Shown here piece by piece: positions 24,806-34,131 of a DNA stretch of 35,631 nt. Location of the stretch: contig JAGLCW010000114.1 in assembly GCA_023146045.1 (NCBI GenBank), positions 1-35,631 on the forward strand. The letters are read 5' to 3'. Made by a program: the position numbers and the translations under genes. The stretch's first letter is position 1, and every line of letters starts with the position of its first letter. The notes under the pieces were generated by a model. It was not told the origin of the DNA, did no database searches, and saw only the letters and a list, made by a program, of their open reading frames with translations. This stretch comes from Caldisericia bacterium. GTDB lineage: Bacteria > Caldisericota > Caldisericia > UBA6126.

Positions 24806-27343
24806 TTAGGGTAATGTTGGTGTATATAATAATGTTACAGTTTGTGTATTGCTGTTCCAACTTACGTCAAAACCAATGTTTTCTGCAATAAATCTTAAAG
24901 GTAAAAAAGTTCTTCCGTTTTCTATTAATGGTACAACTAATTTGTTGTTTTCGTCTATCAATACAACTTTATCGTTAACAATTGCTTTGGGATTGTTGAT
25001 AAAAAGAACAATTGAGATATTTTCTGAATGTATTACAATTTTATCCTCATCTGGATACCAATTGATAGATGTTTCATTTAAATGATCAACAATTGGAATA
25101 TTTTCAACTAGTTTTCTAATTGGAAGGTATGATCGTTGTTCAAGAATGAATGGAGCACTATCGAGAAATTCTTTTTTTGAATTGATTAGCATTATGTTTG
25201 AACCAATTGAAAAGACTATTTTTGTTGCACATTGAATAATAACAGGAATAGTTACAACTTGATTTGTTTTACAATCTGTTCTAAAAACCAACTCTGATTT
25301 GTAAATGCCAGCCTTAAGATTTGTTGCATCTAGTTCAATCTGAATAATTCTTGTGTGATCATTGAAATTTTCTTCAAGAATCTTAATCCAAGGTTTCTTG
25401 GATAAAACCTTTCCTTTCATACCAACATCACCAGTCACATTCAAAGTGAGTATTTTTTTCATAATGTAACCCACAACAATTGTTTCAGTGATATTAGTAG
25501 GGGTTACAATTAAATGGGGAGGAGGAATATACTGAATATTTACTGGTAGAACAAAATTACCACCATTAGAAGTGATGTTAATATTTCCAATTTTATGGAT
25601 GATGTCAATCTCTTTTTGAAAATAACTTGAGTCTATAAAAAATGGTATCTCAAAATATTCATTGTGTAATACTTTAGAAAAACTTGTTTTAGCTATTCTA
25701 AGCCAAGGAGTTTTTGTTGTTATCGAGCCTTCTAATTCAGATTCACCAATATTAAAAACTGAAAAATTTCTAAATAAACAATCACCAGTAAACAGATTTT
25801 CTGAAAACTCAGAGGGATTGATTTGTATCTTGGGTGGCTTTGGTGGCGATTTATGGCAGATAATTCTATTATCACCTAGAAAGGTTATGTATATGGAATT
25901 ATTGCTTATTGTTAAATATCTTGGATTGTTGTTAAAAATTTCATTGGAAAAGTACTCTTTTTCAATTTTACCAGTGTTAATGTTAATAATTTTTAACTGC
26001 AATTGTCCTGTTGAATTTATTCCAGAGGTGAATACATTTGATTTTGTTAGCGCATATGGTGTTGCATCTGTTCCAAATGAATTAGAACTTGAACCTACTA
26101 TTTGATTCCAAACCCATTCGCCATTGTCCTTGTTAATGCCGTTTATCCCTCCAGAACGATTAAGGAGAACTAGGAAGTCTTCATGAATATATGGTGCACT
26201 TCCCCATCCTACTGGGAGCCTTGATGAAATGTTTGTCCACCTTTCTTTTACGCTGTTTTTATTGAGCATCATATCAACTTTATATGAACTTATCTTTGTC
26301 ATATTGCTGTTTACTTCCGTACGAGCAAAAAAAACATTTTTACCTTCTATTGTGCAAGGTGCGGCAGTGTAACAATCTTTAGATTCGATAGATTTTATTA
26401 CTTCACCAGTTTTTTCATTTAAAAAGTGTATATAGCAAGGAGCAAATTGTTCTACTACTTTTGACTTATATAACTCAGGCGTGCTAGAAAATGTACCACC
26501 TGTAACTGAAAGAAATCTACCATCATGAGATAGTGGTGGAGGACTAATGGCTGGTGGATTTGGAAAACTTCCTTCACCTCCTTTTAGTTCTTTTTGCCAA
26601 CACTTTGAAAGTGGAAAATTAGCAGTTAGTTTTGTTAGTAAGCATTCAGTGCATATGTATGGATGGTCTTTATCTGATCGAATTAGTAGTGTTTTTACGA
26701 AAACAGAATTTTCTGAGCATACAATACTATTGAAGTATCCTTTGATTTGTTTTTTGTCTATCATACTGCCGTTTGAGCAACTGAATGAGTACACGTTAGT
26801 GTAAAAGGATTCGTTTAATCCAAAGTCTTCTGTTTCCCAAGAACCTTTGAAAGTTTCTGCAACAAAAATCTGTTCGGATTCTGAGATTATTGAACAAAAA
26901 GCATTTTCAAACTTACTATCAGGTAACTTTACTTTGAAAATTACTGAATGATCTTTTTCTGAAAGACAAATCAAAGAATGTGAAACAACATCTATGAAAT
27001 AAATGTTTTCGTTATGGATTAGCATCGGATTAGATGACCGATATGGTAACTCAGATTGTTTTAAAGTTTCTACATCTATGTCGGATTCCGAAAATCCACT
27101 TCCCTTGTAATCATGCAATTGAGAAATCCAAAACGCAGAGTGGGTTTTACTAGATGAATGTATAAAAGAACTCGAACTTTCAACAAAATCTAAAGAAGCC
27201 TGAATTATGTGATTCTTGTAAGATAATAAACTAGAAAAAAGACAGAAAGAAATGAATAGAATTGAGAAAAGCTTAAAAAAGTTAATTTTTTCTTTTGTGC
27301 TAAAAAAATGTAACACAGTATGTTGTTTTGTCTTAAAAATCAT
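24806..27343 (-). CDS. Secreted PQQ-like propeller protein with BACON-like and stalk domains
   Basis: An 845-residue extracytoplasmic protein. The N-terminus has a basic segment and a hydrophobic helix (about 24-44) that is a long signal or anchor. Residues of about 80-500 form repeated beta-strand units typical of PQQ/WD-like propellers (GGINGINKDNGEWVWNQIVG and similar). Two Ig-like units of the BACON type follow (about 515-600 and 605-700), each with the 'TPW/KPWIKI' strand and a PPP linker. The C-terminus (about 710-845) is the copper-amine-oxidase N-terminal-like stalk domain (PF07833 type): SAPFILEQRSYLPIRKLVENI and NGRTFLPLRFIAENIGFDVSW. It shares that last domain with the next gene upstream, whose strong terminator separates the two. 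No catalytic residues are evident, so a binding or structural role is likely. Confidence 0.78.
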   Translation of the reverse strand: MIFKTKQHTVLHFFSTKEKINFFKLFSILFISFCLFSSLLSYKNHIIQASLDFVESSSSFIHSSSKTHSAFWISQLHDYKGSGFSESDIDVETLKQSELPYRSSNPMLIHNENIYFIDVVSHSLICLSEKDHSVIFKVKLPDSKFENAFCSIISESEQIFVAETFKGSWETEDFGLNESFYTNVYSFSCSNGSMIDKKQIKGYFNSIVCSENSVFVKTLLIRSDKDHPYICTECLLTKLTANFPLSKCWQKELKGGEGSFPNPPAISPPPLSHDGRFLSVTGGTFSSTPELYKSKVVEQFAPCYIHFLNEKTGEVIKSIESKDCYTAAPCTIEGKNVFFARTEVNSNMTKISSYKVDMMLNKNSVKERWTNISSRLPVGWGSAPYIHEDFLVLLNRSGGINGINKDNGEWVWNQIVGSSSNSFGTDATPYALTKSNVFTSGINSTGQLQLKIININTGKIEKEYFSNEIFNNNPRYLTISNNSIYITFLGDNRIICHKSPPKPPKIQINPSEFSENLFTGDCLFRNFSVFNIGESELEGSITTKTPWLRIAKTSFSKVLHNEYFEIPFFIDSSYFQKEIDIIHKIGNINITSNGGNFVLPVNIQYIPPPHLIVTPTNITETIVVGYIMKKILTLNVTGDVGMKGKVLSKKPWIKILEENFNDHTRIIQIELDATNLKAGIYKSELVFRTDCKTNQVVTIPVIIQCATKIVFSIGSNIMLINSKKEFLDSAPFILEQRSYLPIRKLVENIPIVDHLNETSINWYPDEDKIVIHSENISIVLFINNPKAIVNDKVVLIDENNKLVVPLIENGRTFLPLRFIAENIGFDVSWNSNTQTVTLLYTPTLP

Positions 27344-27473
27344 ATGTCTACCTTAAAGTAATTGATAAAGCTTCTAAAGAATTCAAAGATATCTTCTACC
27401 TAAATTTTATTAAATAAAAAAGCCCGGTCACACGACCGGGCTTTTTTATTTCTACAAGTATATCAAGAAAAAT
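27344..27473. other. Gap between NHL and PQQ protein genes
   Basis: It holds the terminator at 27416-27447 and, closer to the PQQ gene, a weak TTGAAT-N17-AATTAC candidate promoter on the minus strand. AAGGT lies ahead of the PQQ-gene ATG. Confidence 0.4.
27416..27447 (-). terminator. Strong rho-independent terminator after the NHL protein gene
   Basis: GCCCGGTC and GACCGGGC form an 8-bp GC-rich stem with a 4-nt ACAC loop, flanked by six A and six T residues. On the minus strand it lies just after the NHL protein stop. It would also work on the plus strand, but no plus-strand gene precedes it. Confidence 0.95.
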
Positions 27474-30419
27474 CTATGGCTTTGGGTAAGTTAGAGTGAT
27501 TGTTTGAGTTGTTCCGTCCCAACCAACTGCAAATCCAAGACTTTCAGCTACAAATCTAAGTGGGAGGAATGTACGACCAGCAACAATCATTGGTTTAACG
27601 CTTGGGTTATCATCAATTGTAGCGTCTTTTCCATTAATCTTTGCTTTAGGATTGTCTATCCAAAGCTCGATCGTTATATCGTCTTTTTTAATTGTTACTT
27701 TACGTGTTTTACTGTCCCAACCAATATCTCCATCAATGGCTTCGACAACAGGTCTAATAGGTAACACTGTTCTACCTTCATGTACAAAAGGTGCAGCGTC
27801 TAATAGCTCTGGTTCGTCGTTCAGAATGTAAGTCTTTCTTCCAATGACGAATTTCAATACTGTTCTTTTTTCTCTATTTATAGTAATTTTTGTTTCAGCA
27901 ACATTTTCAGATAGATCGGTAGCTTTGACTGTAAAAATGTTTTCACCAAGTTTTAATTTTACGTCATATGAAAAGTTACCTTTTTTATCTAGTGCTACTT
28001 CTTTATCATTTATGGTTACTTTTGCATCTAGTTCTGTGCTACCTTTAATAGTGTAATTGTCTTCATAAATCACTTCAGGAATGTCTTCAATTTTAATGAT
28101 TGGAGGTTCAGTATCGCCTTTTAAAATTGTGAATTTCAAGGATTTTGAATCTTTAATTGTTACTTCTTTATTTTTTAGATTGAACATTTTGATTCTATCA
28201 AATAGAATTTCAACGTCTCCAGTTTCTTTGGCGTGGAATTTCATAACGGCAACCGTTCCTGTGCCAGAAATACCATTTTTACACATTAAGTCAAAGATAA
28301 TTGTCTCATCCATAACATCTGTATCAGATATTTTTCCAGGACCTAGTAATTTACCACCAGTAACAGAGTCAAATGTTATATGTTCAAAAGGAATTGTGAA
28401 ACCAAACTCAATTTTACTAATATCTTCGATTTTTTCAGCATTGATATTTACTGTAAATTCAGAACCAGCTTTAATTTCTTCTGAAGCTTCTAATGTGAAA
28501 ACTGTTTCAGATTCTTTAACTTTACCGTTGTCTGGAGGAACTGCTGTAGAGTCATTCAAAACAACAACAGTGCTGTGAAGACAATCGGTTACATACAGTT
28601 TACCATCATAGTCCATTGTAATAAATGTTAATCCTGGCCACTGCATTTCGGAGGTCCAAATTAAATCACCTTCTGGAGTGAATTTTTGAATACGTCCACC
28701 ATTAGTTTCAGCAACGTATACATTTCCTTCACCATCAACACAAGTGCCTTGTGGACCATTCATTTGCCCTGGTTCTGAACCAGATTCTCCCCATTCAGTG
28801 ATAACATCACCGTCTGGATCCATGCTAACAACTTTGTCACTACCTGTTAATGCGATAAACATATTGTCATCTGCATCACAAGATACTCCTACTGGCCATG
28901 TACCATCTATAGGATAGTTATCTACTTCTTCAGCATATTCATCAAGGATCTCTGTGGTGTCAATAACAGACAAAGAGGCACTTTTTGAGTTAACTACAAG
29001 CAAGTACCCTTCACTATTTACACAAAGTCCTTGTGGATAACTGAAACCTTCGTCAATAATTGTCCATGGTTCGTGATCCGGATCGAATACGTGGATGAGT
29101 CCTGACCGTGTGTCAGAAACATAGATAAAGCCATCTTCATCTAGACATACATCTGTAGGAGAGAAGAATTCTCCTGGATCTGGATCTCTATTTTTAGCAG
29201 CGTGTCCCAAATGTTCAATATCTTCACCCTCAGAATCAAATACTACAACATTATAGTAGTTACTATTACCAACATATATATTTCCATCTTGATCTACTCT
29301 TACACCTTGAGGATTTGAGAGAATGCCTTTTGGTGTATCTTTTGTATAAAGCATACCACTGGAATAAATTGGAGTACCATCTGTTGTACTAACATGTGAA
29401 TCCATGAAGTCATTATTTTTGTTAAAGACCATTATGGTGCTAAGAAGGCCATCAAGAACAAAAGTTTTTTCGTCTTTTATACATGCTCCAGAAGGAAGCA
29501 TGATGTTGTCTTTTTCAATTGTTCTTCCGGATGGTGGAGATGCGACAATTTCAAGAAATTCAAGAAGATCTTTTGGATTAGTTGGAATCTCAAATTTCTT
29601 GACTGAGGATTTTTGACCATTTAATTGTGATACAACAAGGATGTTGTTTTCAATTGACAAGCCAGTTAGTAAACCACCGATATTTTCATCATTAGTACCA
29701 GGTTCAATGCAATCAATGAGATGATTACCATCTTTATCGAAAGCAGCCATTTTGCAGATACCAGAAATGGAACTAGCGGAAATGTATACTATACCTTCTT
29801 TAGTAATTTCAATTTGAGAAGGCCCATACATATCGTCAGGAGAAGGTTTTAGACCAGTGTAATTTGAGAAAGGTCCAATATATTTCCCTTCAGCATCGTA
29901 TTTTAAAACACCCGAAGACACGTCTGTTACTAAAATGCTGCCATCAGGAAGAAAAGCGACGTCAGTAGGGGTTACCATCTCTTCGTCGAAACTCTTTATA
30001 AATTTACCATCTTGAGTCATTACAGAAACCTTACCAATAAAAGAATCTGTAAGGTAAAGGTTTCCTTTAGAGCAAAGGTTGACGGAAGTTAAATACATAA
30101 ATTTACCGTCTTCTTTTCCTATTCCTCCAAAATGAAGTATTGGGACTAAATCGTTGCCAAATACTTCTATTTGTGACTCACCACTGTCTACAACGAAAAT
30201 TTTCCCATCATCCCCAACACAAATACCTAATTGGTACATTGGGCTGAAATAAGAACCATCTTGTGCAGCAACACGGAATGTTCCAATTTCACTGGTTAAA
30301 CCAATAATCTTTTCAATAGATAATGGATCTTTTTCTTCTGCTAAAGTTAATGTTGGTAGAATACTGAAAATACTAATAAAAAGAAAAAAAACAGCAATTA
30401 CTGAAATAAATTTCTTCAT
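27474..30419 (-). CDS. Secreted NHL-repeat propeller protein with cohesin-like, Ig-like and stalk domains
   Basis: A 981-residue secreted protein with a Sec signal peptide (about 1-27, cleavage near TLAEE). From about 40 to 620 there are many NHL repeats (DEDGFIYVSDTRSG, DGEGNVYVAETNGG, DGSILVTDVSSG), which would make one or two beta-propellers. Residues of about 635-770 resemble a cohesin-like fold (SEFTVNINAEKIEDISKIEF...GTVAVMKFHAKETGDVEI). Then comes an Ig-like unit (VIYEDNYTIKGSTELDAKV...ENIFTVKATD, glucodextranase-B type). Last is the copper-amine-oxidase-like stalk domain (AAPFVHEGRTVLPIRPVVEAI; GRTFLPLRFVAESLGF). The ATG is 9 bp after the subtilase stop, with GGGAGGG ahead, so the two are cotranscribed. 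The function of the propeller is unknown; ligand binding or scaffolding is likely. Confidence 0.82.
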   Translation of the reverse strand: MKKFISVIAVFFLFISIFSILPTLTLAEEKDPLSIEKIIGLTSEIGTFRVAAQDGSYFSPMYQLGICVGDDGKIFVVDSGESQIEVFGNDLVPILHFGGIGKEDGKFMYLTSVNLCSKGNLYLTDSFIGKVSVMTQDGKFIKSFDEEMVTPTDVAFLPDGSILVTDVSSGVLKYDAEGKYIGPFSNYTGLKPSPDDMYGPSQIEITKEGIVYISASSISGICKMAAFDKDGNHLIDCIEPGTNDENIGGLLTGLSIENNILVVSQLNGQKSSVKKFEIPTNPKDLLEFLEIVASPPSGRTIEKDNIMLPSGACIKDEKTFVLDGLLSTIMVFNKNNDFMDSHVSTTDGTPIYSSGMLYTKDTPKGILSNPQGVRVDQDGNIYVGNSNYYNVVVFDSEGEDIEHLGHAAKNRDPDPGEFFSPTDVCLDEDGFIYVSDTRSGLIHVFDPDHEPWTIIDEGFSYPQGLCVNSEGYLLVVNSKSASLSVIDTTEILDEYAEEVDNYPIDGTWPVGVSCDADDNMFIALTGSDKVVSMDPDGDVITEWGESGSEPGQMNGPQGTCVDGEGNVYVAETNGGRIQKFTPEGDLIWTSEMQWPGLTFITMDYDGKLYVTDCLHSTVVVLNDSTAVPPDNGKVKESETVFTLEASEEIKAGSEFTVNINAEKIEDISKIEFGFTIPFEHITFDSVTGGKLLGPGKISDTDVMDETIIFDLMCKNGISGTGTVAVMKFHAKETGDVEILFDRIKMFNLKNKEVTIKDSKSLKFTILKGDTEPPIIKIEDIPEVIYEDNYTIKGSTELDAKVTINDKEVALDKKGNFSYDVKLKLGENIFTVKATDLSENVAETKITINREKRTVLKFVIGRKTYILNDEPELLDAAPFVHEGRTVLPIRPVVEAIDGDIGWDSKTRKVTIKKDDITIELWIDNPKAKINGKDATIDDNPSVKPMIVAGRTFLPLRFVAESLGFAVGWDGTTQTITLTYPKP

Positions 30420-30428
30420 GTGCCCTCC

Positions 30429-33400
30429 CTAGGTACCAGGTGTATAAAAACGAGAGAATATTTTTAAATCATCAATGTTGATGTAGTAGTCTGAATTAAG
30501 GTCAAAATCTGGAATCCACTTTTCATCTTTCCAGTTTAAACCATAATGCTCTACTAAAATTTCAAAATCTAAATCATTAATATGTCCATCATCATTGAAA
30601 TCGCCTAATGTTGCTCCTTCTTTTTCGATTGTAACATCTGGAAGAAGGAATATTGTTTTACGATCATTGTCGTCGATATCTTTAAACGTGTAGTCAATTA
30701 TTTTTATTTCTAATTCATCAACAGATCTTTTTGCTTTAAATTCAAGTTGGGCAATAATGGCGTTACCGTTGCCATTCCAATCTGGATTCCTCGTTCCGTT
30801 GATATAGAATGTTCCTTTTTCAAATTCGCAATCTTTCGATTTTAAATTCTCCTGATCCACAAAATCACCAAAGTACATATTTAATGGAGTAATCTTAGAC
30901 CTAGAAAATTTCAACTCAACCGAGAATTCCTCAATGTTTAGTGGTTCCCTAAAGCCAATATTGATGACAAATTTTTCACCAATATTAATTTTCTTAGGAC
31001 CAGTTATGATAAAAGATGGTGGTTGAGGAATAGATGATCCTTCAATTTTTAGATCTGTGTCTGAAACAATTGTTTCAAATACTTCATTTCTAGAACCATC
31101 CCACATCATACCTTTAATTTTAGCACCAAGATTGAAGTTTCCATTTGGTAAAAATTCGTTTCCTTCAAGACTTTTCCCGTCCCATTTGAAATAGTATTCT
31201 CCGAGAGGAAGATTTTCAAATGATTTTACAATACCCCAATCAATGCCAGTATTATCATAAGCATGAATAGTAATAAGTGTAGCAATGTTGTTGAAGTTAA
31301 TAGTGTCTTGAGGTGATCCAGTATCAATTTCAAGTATACTTCCTGCATTTAAGTTGAAATGCATGTATCCCTCTTCATTTGCTTTTAGGTCTAAAATGTC
31401 TTGACTAAAATAGAAGTCAGATACACTTTTTTTAATTTTTGTTAGAGAATCCTTCCAAAGAATTACTGGTAAATGATGCTGTTCAGATGAGGATAACAAT
31501 GATTTAGCGTCTTTTATATTGACCCATATTGCTCCTTCATATTTGGAATTTATAAAAGCATCATCTTTCAATGTAAAAGTTGCAGTGAAAGTTTTTTTGG
31601 CTCCAGCTCTTATAGTTATTTCTTTTTGGGACAGATCAATTGTTGCAGGTTTTGCAATTGGATCAAAATGTCCATCTTCAATTTGTGTAATAACACTTTC
31701 AAAAAGCTCTGAAGAGAGTGAGACTGTAACATCTTTATCAATTACATTTTGAATTGTGAAAGTTACAGGATCACCAAATTGTTCAATATTTCGCATCACG
31801 TATGATGGAGAAATATCAATTGGACTTGTAATTGCATTGTTTACATCAATTTCTCCTGCTCCTTGTAGGAAGTATGAAGTAAATTGTCCATTAACATTGT
31901 TTTTCAATATTCTAGAAGAAGCCATTATTATTCTTTTCATACGTTTGGTTGACCATTGAGGATGAGCTTCACGGATAAGGGCTACGCATCCAGCAACAAA
32001 TGGAGTTGCCATTGAAGTGCCATCCCAATTTTCATATTTGTTATCTAAAACTGCAGAATTAATTTGTTTGCCTGGGGCACAAATTTCTGGTTTTAATATA
32101 TTATCATCAGCTGAAAAACAAGGTCCAGTTGATGAAAAATCTGAAAAGCTAAGATTTGAGTTAACTGGGAAACTAAGAGTGTAGTTTCCATCTAAATTAG
32201 CTTTAATTGCGTTGGCGGTGTTTCCAGAAACAAATGCACAAGGGATGAATTCATAATCCTCAGGAAGCTCACCATCTCTTGTGTTTACAAGTAAGCCATT
32301 CAAGACGTCTGCATCGTAGTTGTAAATTATACAGCCAATAGCTCCAGCTTCTTTTGCGTTTAGATCTTTACTTTGGAATGTAGTCCCATTGTCTTTTGGA
32401 CCTCTAGAAATAAAAGCAATATTTCCCTTAACTTTGCTTGGAAAATCTTCAGATGTTCCATATCCGCAGTCAATCAATTCGACGTTTGAAATATCTTCCT
32501 CAAATGGAGGGCAAAAAAGTGGTACGTTTGCATTTACGACAATTGGATCTTTGTTATCTGGTTTAAATGAAAATACCTGATGTAACCTGTCGTCGGATGC
32601 AGAAACCTGAAGAGAGAAACTAAACACACCAGGAGTGTCAATTGTCCATGGATTCTTTTTGTGACGTGTACCCGAATTACCAGCTGCTGCAACTACCATG
32701 GTTCCAGCTTTGTCTGCATTGGCTAAAGCATCATAGTAAGGATTCCCTACTGAAACAGATTCAGAAGCTCCACTATGGCCTAAAGAAAGGTTTATTACAT
32801 CGCAACCGTCTTTAACTGACTGATCAGCTGCAGCTATAATGTTGGCAGGATTCGCTCCACCACCCTTTTTTGAAAAGACTTTGTAAACATAAAGGTCACT
32901 TTCTGGAGCAACACCAGTTTTTTCTGCCCAATCAGGGTTTCTTCCTGATGTTATTCCAGCAACGTGTGTGCCGTGTGGTGGCATATTTCCACCATATCCA
33001 GAATCCATACAATCGTTTGTACCGTCAACAAAATCATAACCAGCTTTTACTCTTGAATCTGGTCCAACTCCCTTTGGAGTGAAATCATTGTGTTCGTAAT
33101 CAATACCAGAGTCAATGATACCAACTTTTGTACCTTTACCAGAAAGGTTATTGAATGATTTTCCTTTCAGTTTCCAGGATTCAAATGCGTTGACTGTTTT
33201 ATTCCCAATGATTCGAGTTGCATAGTATTCTTCCATAGCTGGATAGATTCCTATGACTTCAGGAATATCTAACAAATATCTTAGGTTGTATCCTGATATT
33301 TCTATTGCCATGCCGTTGTATACGTTTTGGTATGTGTGTAATAATGTAGTAGGAATTAAAGTAGAAATTGAGTCAAAAACAGATAGCTGTTTTTCTTTTA

Positions 33401-33680
33401 ACTCAGCAGCACGATATGGATCAAGTATTAGTTTTGCTTGATTGTTTATGCTACTAGATTTTAACCGTAATGCGGTTTGATTTTTTTCTGAAAAAGAAAC
33501 TACAGCTTCGTCTTTAAGTTTAATGATAACAATCTGTTTTTCAGAAGAATTCATTACTTGTTCGTAATATTCTAAATCAATTTTACTTTCAGCTGCATGT
33601 GTAGGGATAGCAGATGAAAAAATACTAATGAATAAACTAAGGACAACAACATAAGTGCAACACCATTTAAAATTTCTCAC
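30429..33680 (-). CDS. Secreted subtilase (S8) with PA, cohesin-like and dockerin modules
   Basis: A subtilisin-family protease of about 1083 residues. I choose GTG at 33680 (GTG AGA AAT) because GGAGG lies just upstream and a signal peptide (VVVLSLFISIFSSAIPTHAA) begins right after. The track start at 33782 lies within the dUTPase gene. Domains in order: signal peptide; I9-like propeptide (IVIIKLKDEAVV ... LHTYQNVYNGMAIEI); S8 domain with VGIIDSGIDY (Asp about 190), HGTHVAGITSG (His about 236), AAAGNSG and GTSMATPFVAG (Ser about 556); PA insertion (about 405-505); Ig-like regions; a cohesin-like domain (about 910-1020); and a dockerin with two calcium loops, GDFNDDGHINDLDFEIL and DLNSDYYINIDDLKIF. 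The triad is intact, so it should be active outside the cell. Confidence 0.9.
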   Translation of the reverse strand: MRNFKWCCTYVVVLSLFISIFSSAIPTHAAESKIDLEYYEQVMNSSEKQIVIIKLKDEAVVSFSEKNQTALRLKSSSINNQAKLILDPYRAAELKEKQLSVFDSISTLIPTTLLHTYQNVYNGMAIEISGYNLRYLLDIPEVIGIYPAMEEYYATRIIGNKTVNAFESWKLKGKSFNNLSGKGTKVGIIDSGIDYEHNDFTPKGVGPDSRVKAGYDFVDGTNDCMDSGYGGNMPPHGTHVAGITSGRNPDWAEKTGVAPESDLYVYKVFSKKGGGANPANIIAAADQSVKDGCDVINLSLGHSGASESVSVGNPYYDALANADKAGTMVVAAAGNSGTRHKKNPWTIDTPGVFSFSLQVSASDDRLHQVFSFKPDNKDPIVVNANVPLFCPPFEEDISNVELIDCGYGTSEDFPSKVKGNIAFISRGPKDNGTTFQSKDLNAKEAGAIGCIIYNYDADVLNGLLVNTRDGELPEDYEFIPCAFVSGNTANAIKANLDGNYTLSFPVNSNLSFSDFSSTGPCFSADDNILKPEICAPGKQINSAVLDNKYENWDGTSMATPFVAGCVALIREAHPQWSTKRMKRIIMASSRILKNNVNGQFTSYFLQGAGEIDVNNAITSPIDISPSYVMRNIEQFGDPVTFTIQNVIDKDVTVSLSSELFESVITQIEDGHFDPIAKPATIDLSQKEITIRAGAKKTFTATFTLKDDAFINSKYEGAIWVNIKDAKSLLSSSEQHHLPVILWKDSLTKIKKSVSDFYFSQDILDLKANEEGYMHFNLNAGSILEIDTGSPQDTINFNNIATLITIHAYDNTGIDWGIVKSFENLPLGEYYFKWDGKSLEGNEFLPNGNFNLGAKIKGMMWDGSRNEVFETIVSDTDLKIEGSSIPQPPSFIITGPKKINIGEKFVINIGFREPLNIEEFSVELKFSRSKITPLNMYFGDFVDQENLKSKDCEFEKGTFYINGTRNPDWNGNGNAIIAQLEFKAKRSVDELEIKIIDYTFKDIDDNDRKTIFLLPDVTIEKEGATLGDFNDDGHINDLDFEILVEHYGLNWKDEKWIPDFDLNSDYYINIDDLKIFSRFYTPGT

Positions 33681-33696
33681 AATATCCTCCTGACAA

Positions 33697-34131
33697 TTAT
33701 ATTCCAGTAGAACCAAAGCCGCCATTACCTCTATCTGATATCGATAAAGGTTCTTTTGACTCAGTTGGAATAGCTTTTTCAAATGGAAGAATGATCAATT
33801 GTGCAATTCTTGTAAGCTTTTGAAGATGAACTTCTACTTTGCTTTCATTGATTACAATTGCGCAAACTTCTCCTCTATAACCACTGTCTATGACTCCCCA
33901 GCTGTTTAAAAGAGTAACACCCTTTTTAAGAGCTAGGCCAGATCGGGGAGCCAAAGCTCCAAAATATCCTACTGGGATTTCTACTTGTATACCACAACCA
34001 ACTTTCTTCCATTCTCCAGGTTTAAGGGTGACATCTTCTATTGAATACATATCCATGCCTGCATCTTCTTCATGAGCATACTTTGGAAGAATAGCATCTT
34101 GTTGTAGTTTGTAAAATTTAATTCTTTTCAA
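33697..34131 (-). CDS. dut: dUTP diphosphatase (dUTPase)
   Basis: Hydrolyses dUTP to dUMP and pyrophosphate, protecting DNA from uracil. All five trimeric-dUTPase motifs are present: DAGMDMYS, APRSGLALKKGV, GVIDSGYRGE, RIAQLII and the C-terminal RGNGGFGSTG. No ATG lies near the expected start. TTG codons at 34140 and 34131 are the candidates; I list 34131 (about 144 residues), while the track uses 34140 (147). Both lie inside the 3' end of the aminotransferase gene, so translation is probably coupled to it. It lies 16 bp upstream of the subtilase, an unusual neighbour for a nucleotide enzyme. Confidence 0.95.
   Translation of the reverse strand: MKRIKFYKLQQDAILPKYAHEEDAGMDMYSIEDVTLKPGEWKKVGCGIQVEIPVGYFGALAPRSGLALKKGVTLLNSWGVIDSGYRGEVCAIVINESKVEVHLQKLTRIAQLIILPFEKAIPTESKEPLSISDRGNGGFGSTGI

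Noticed and set aside
25662-26105. 147-residue plus-strand ORF
   Set aside because: Antisense to the PQQ-like protein, whose repeats continue through this stretch. No ribosome binding site or motif.
28081-28578. 165-residue plus-strand ORF
   Set aside because: Antisense to the cohesin-like part of the NHL protein. Its length follows from the composition of the true gene.
27474-33680. Cellulosome locus
   Set aside because: Although cohesin-like and dockerin domains are present, there is no glycoside hydrolase, carbohydrate-binding module or tandem-cohesin scaffoldin.
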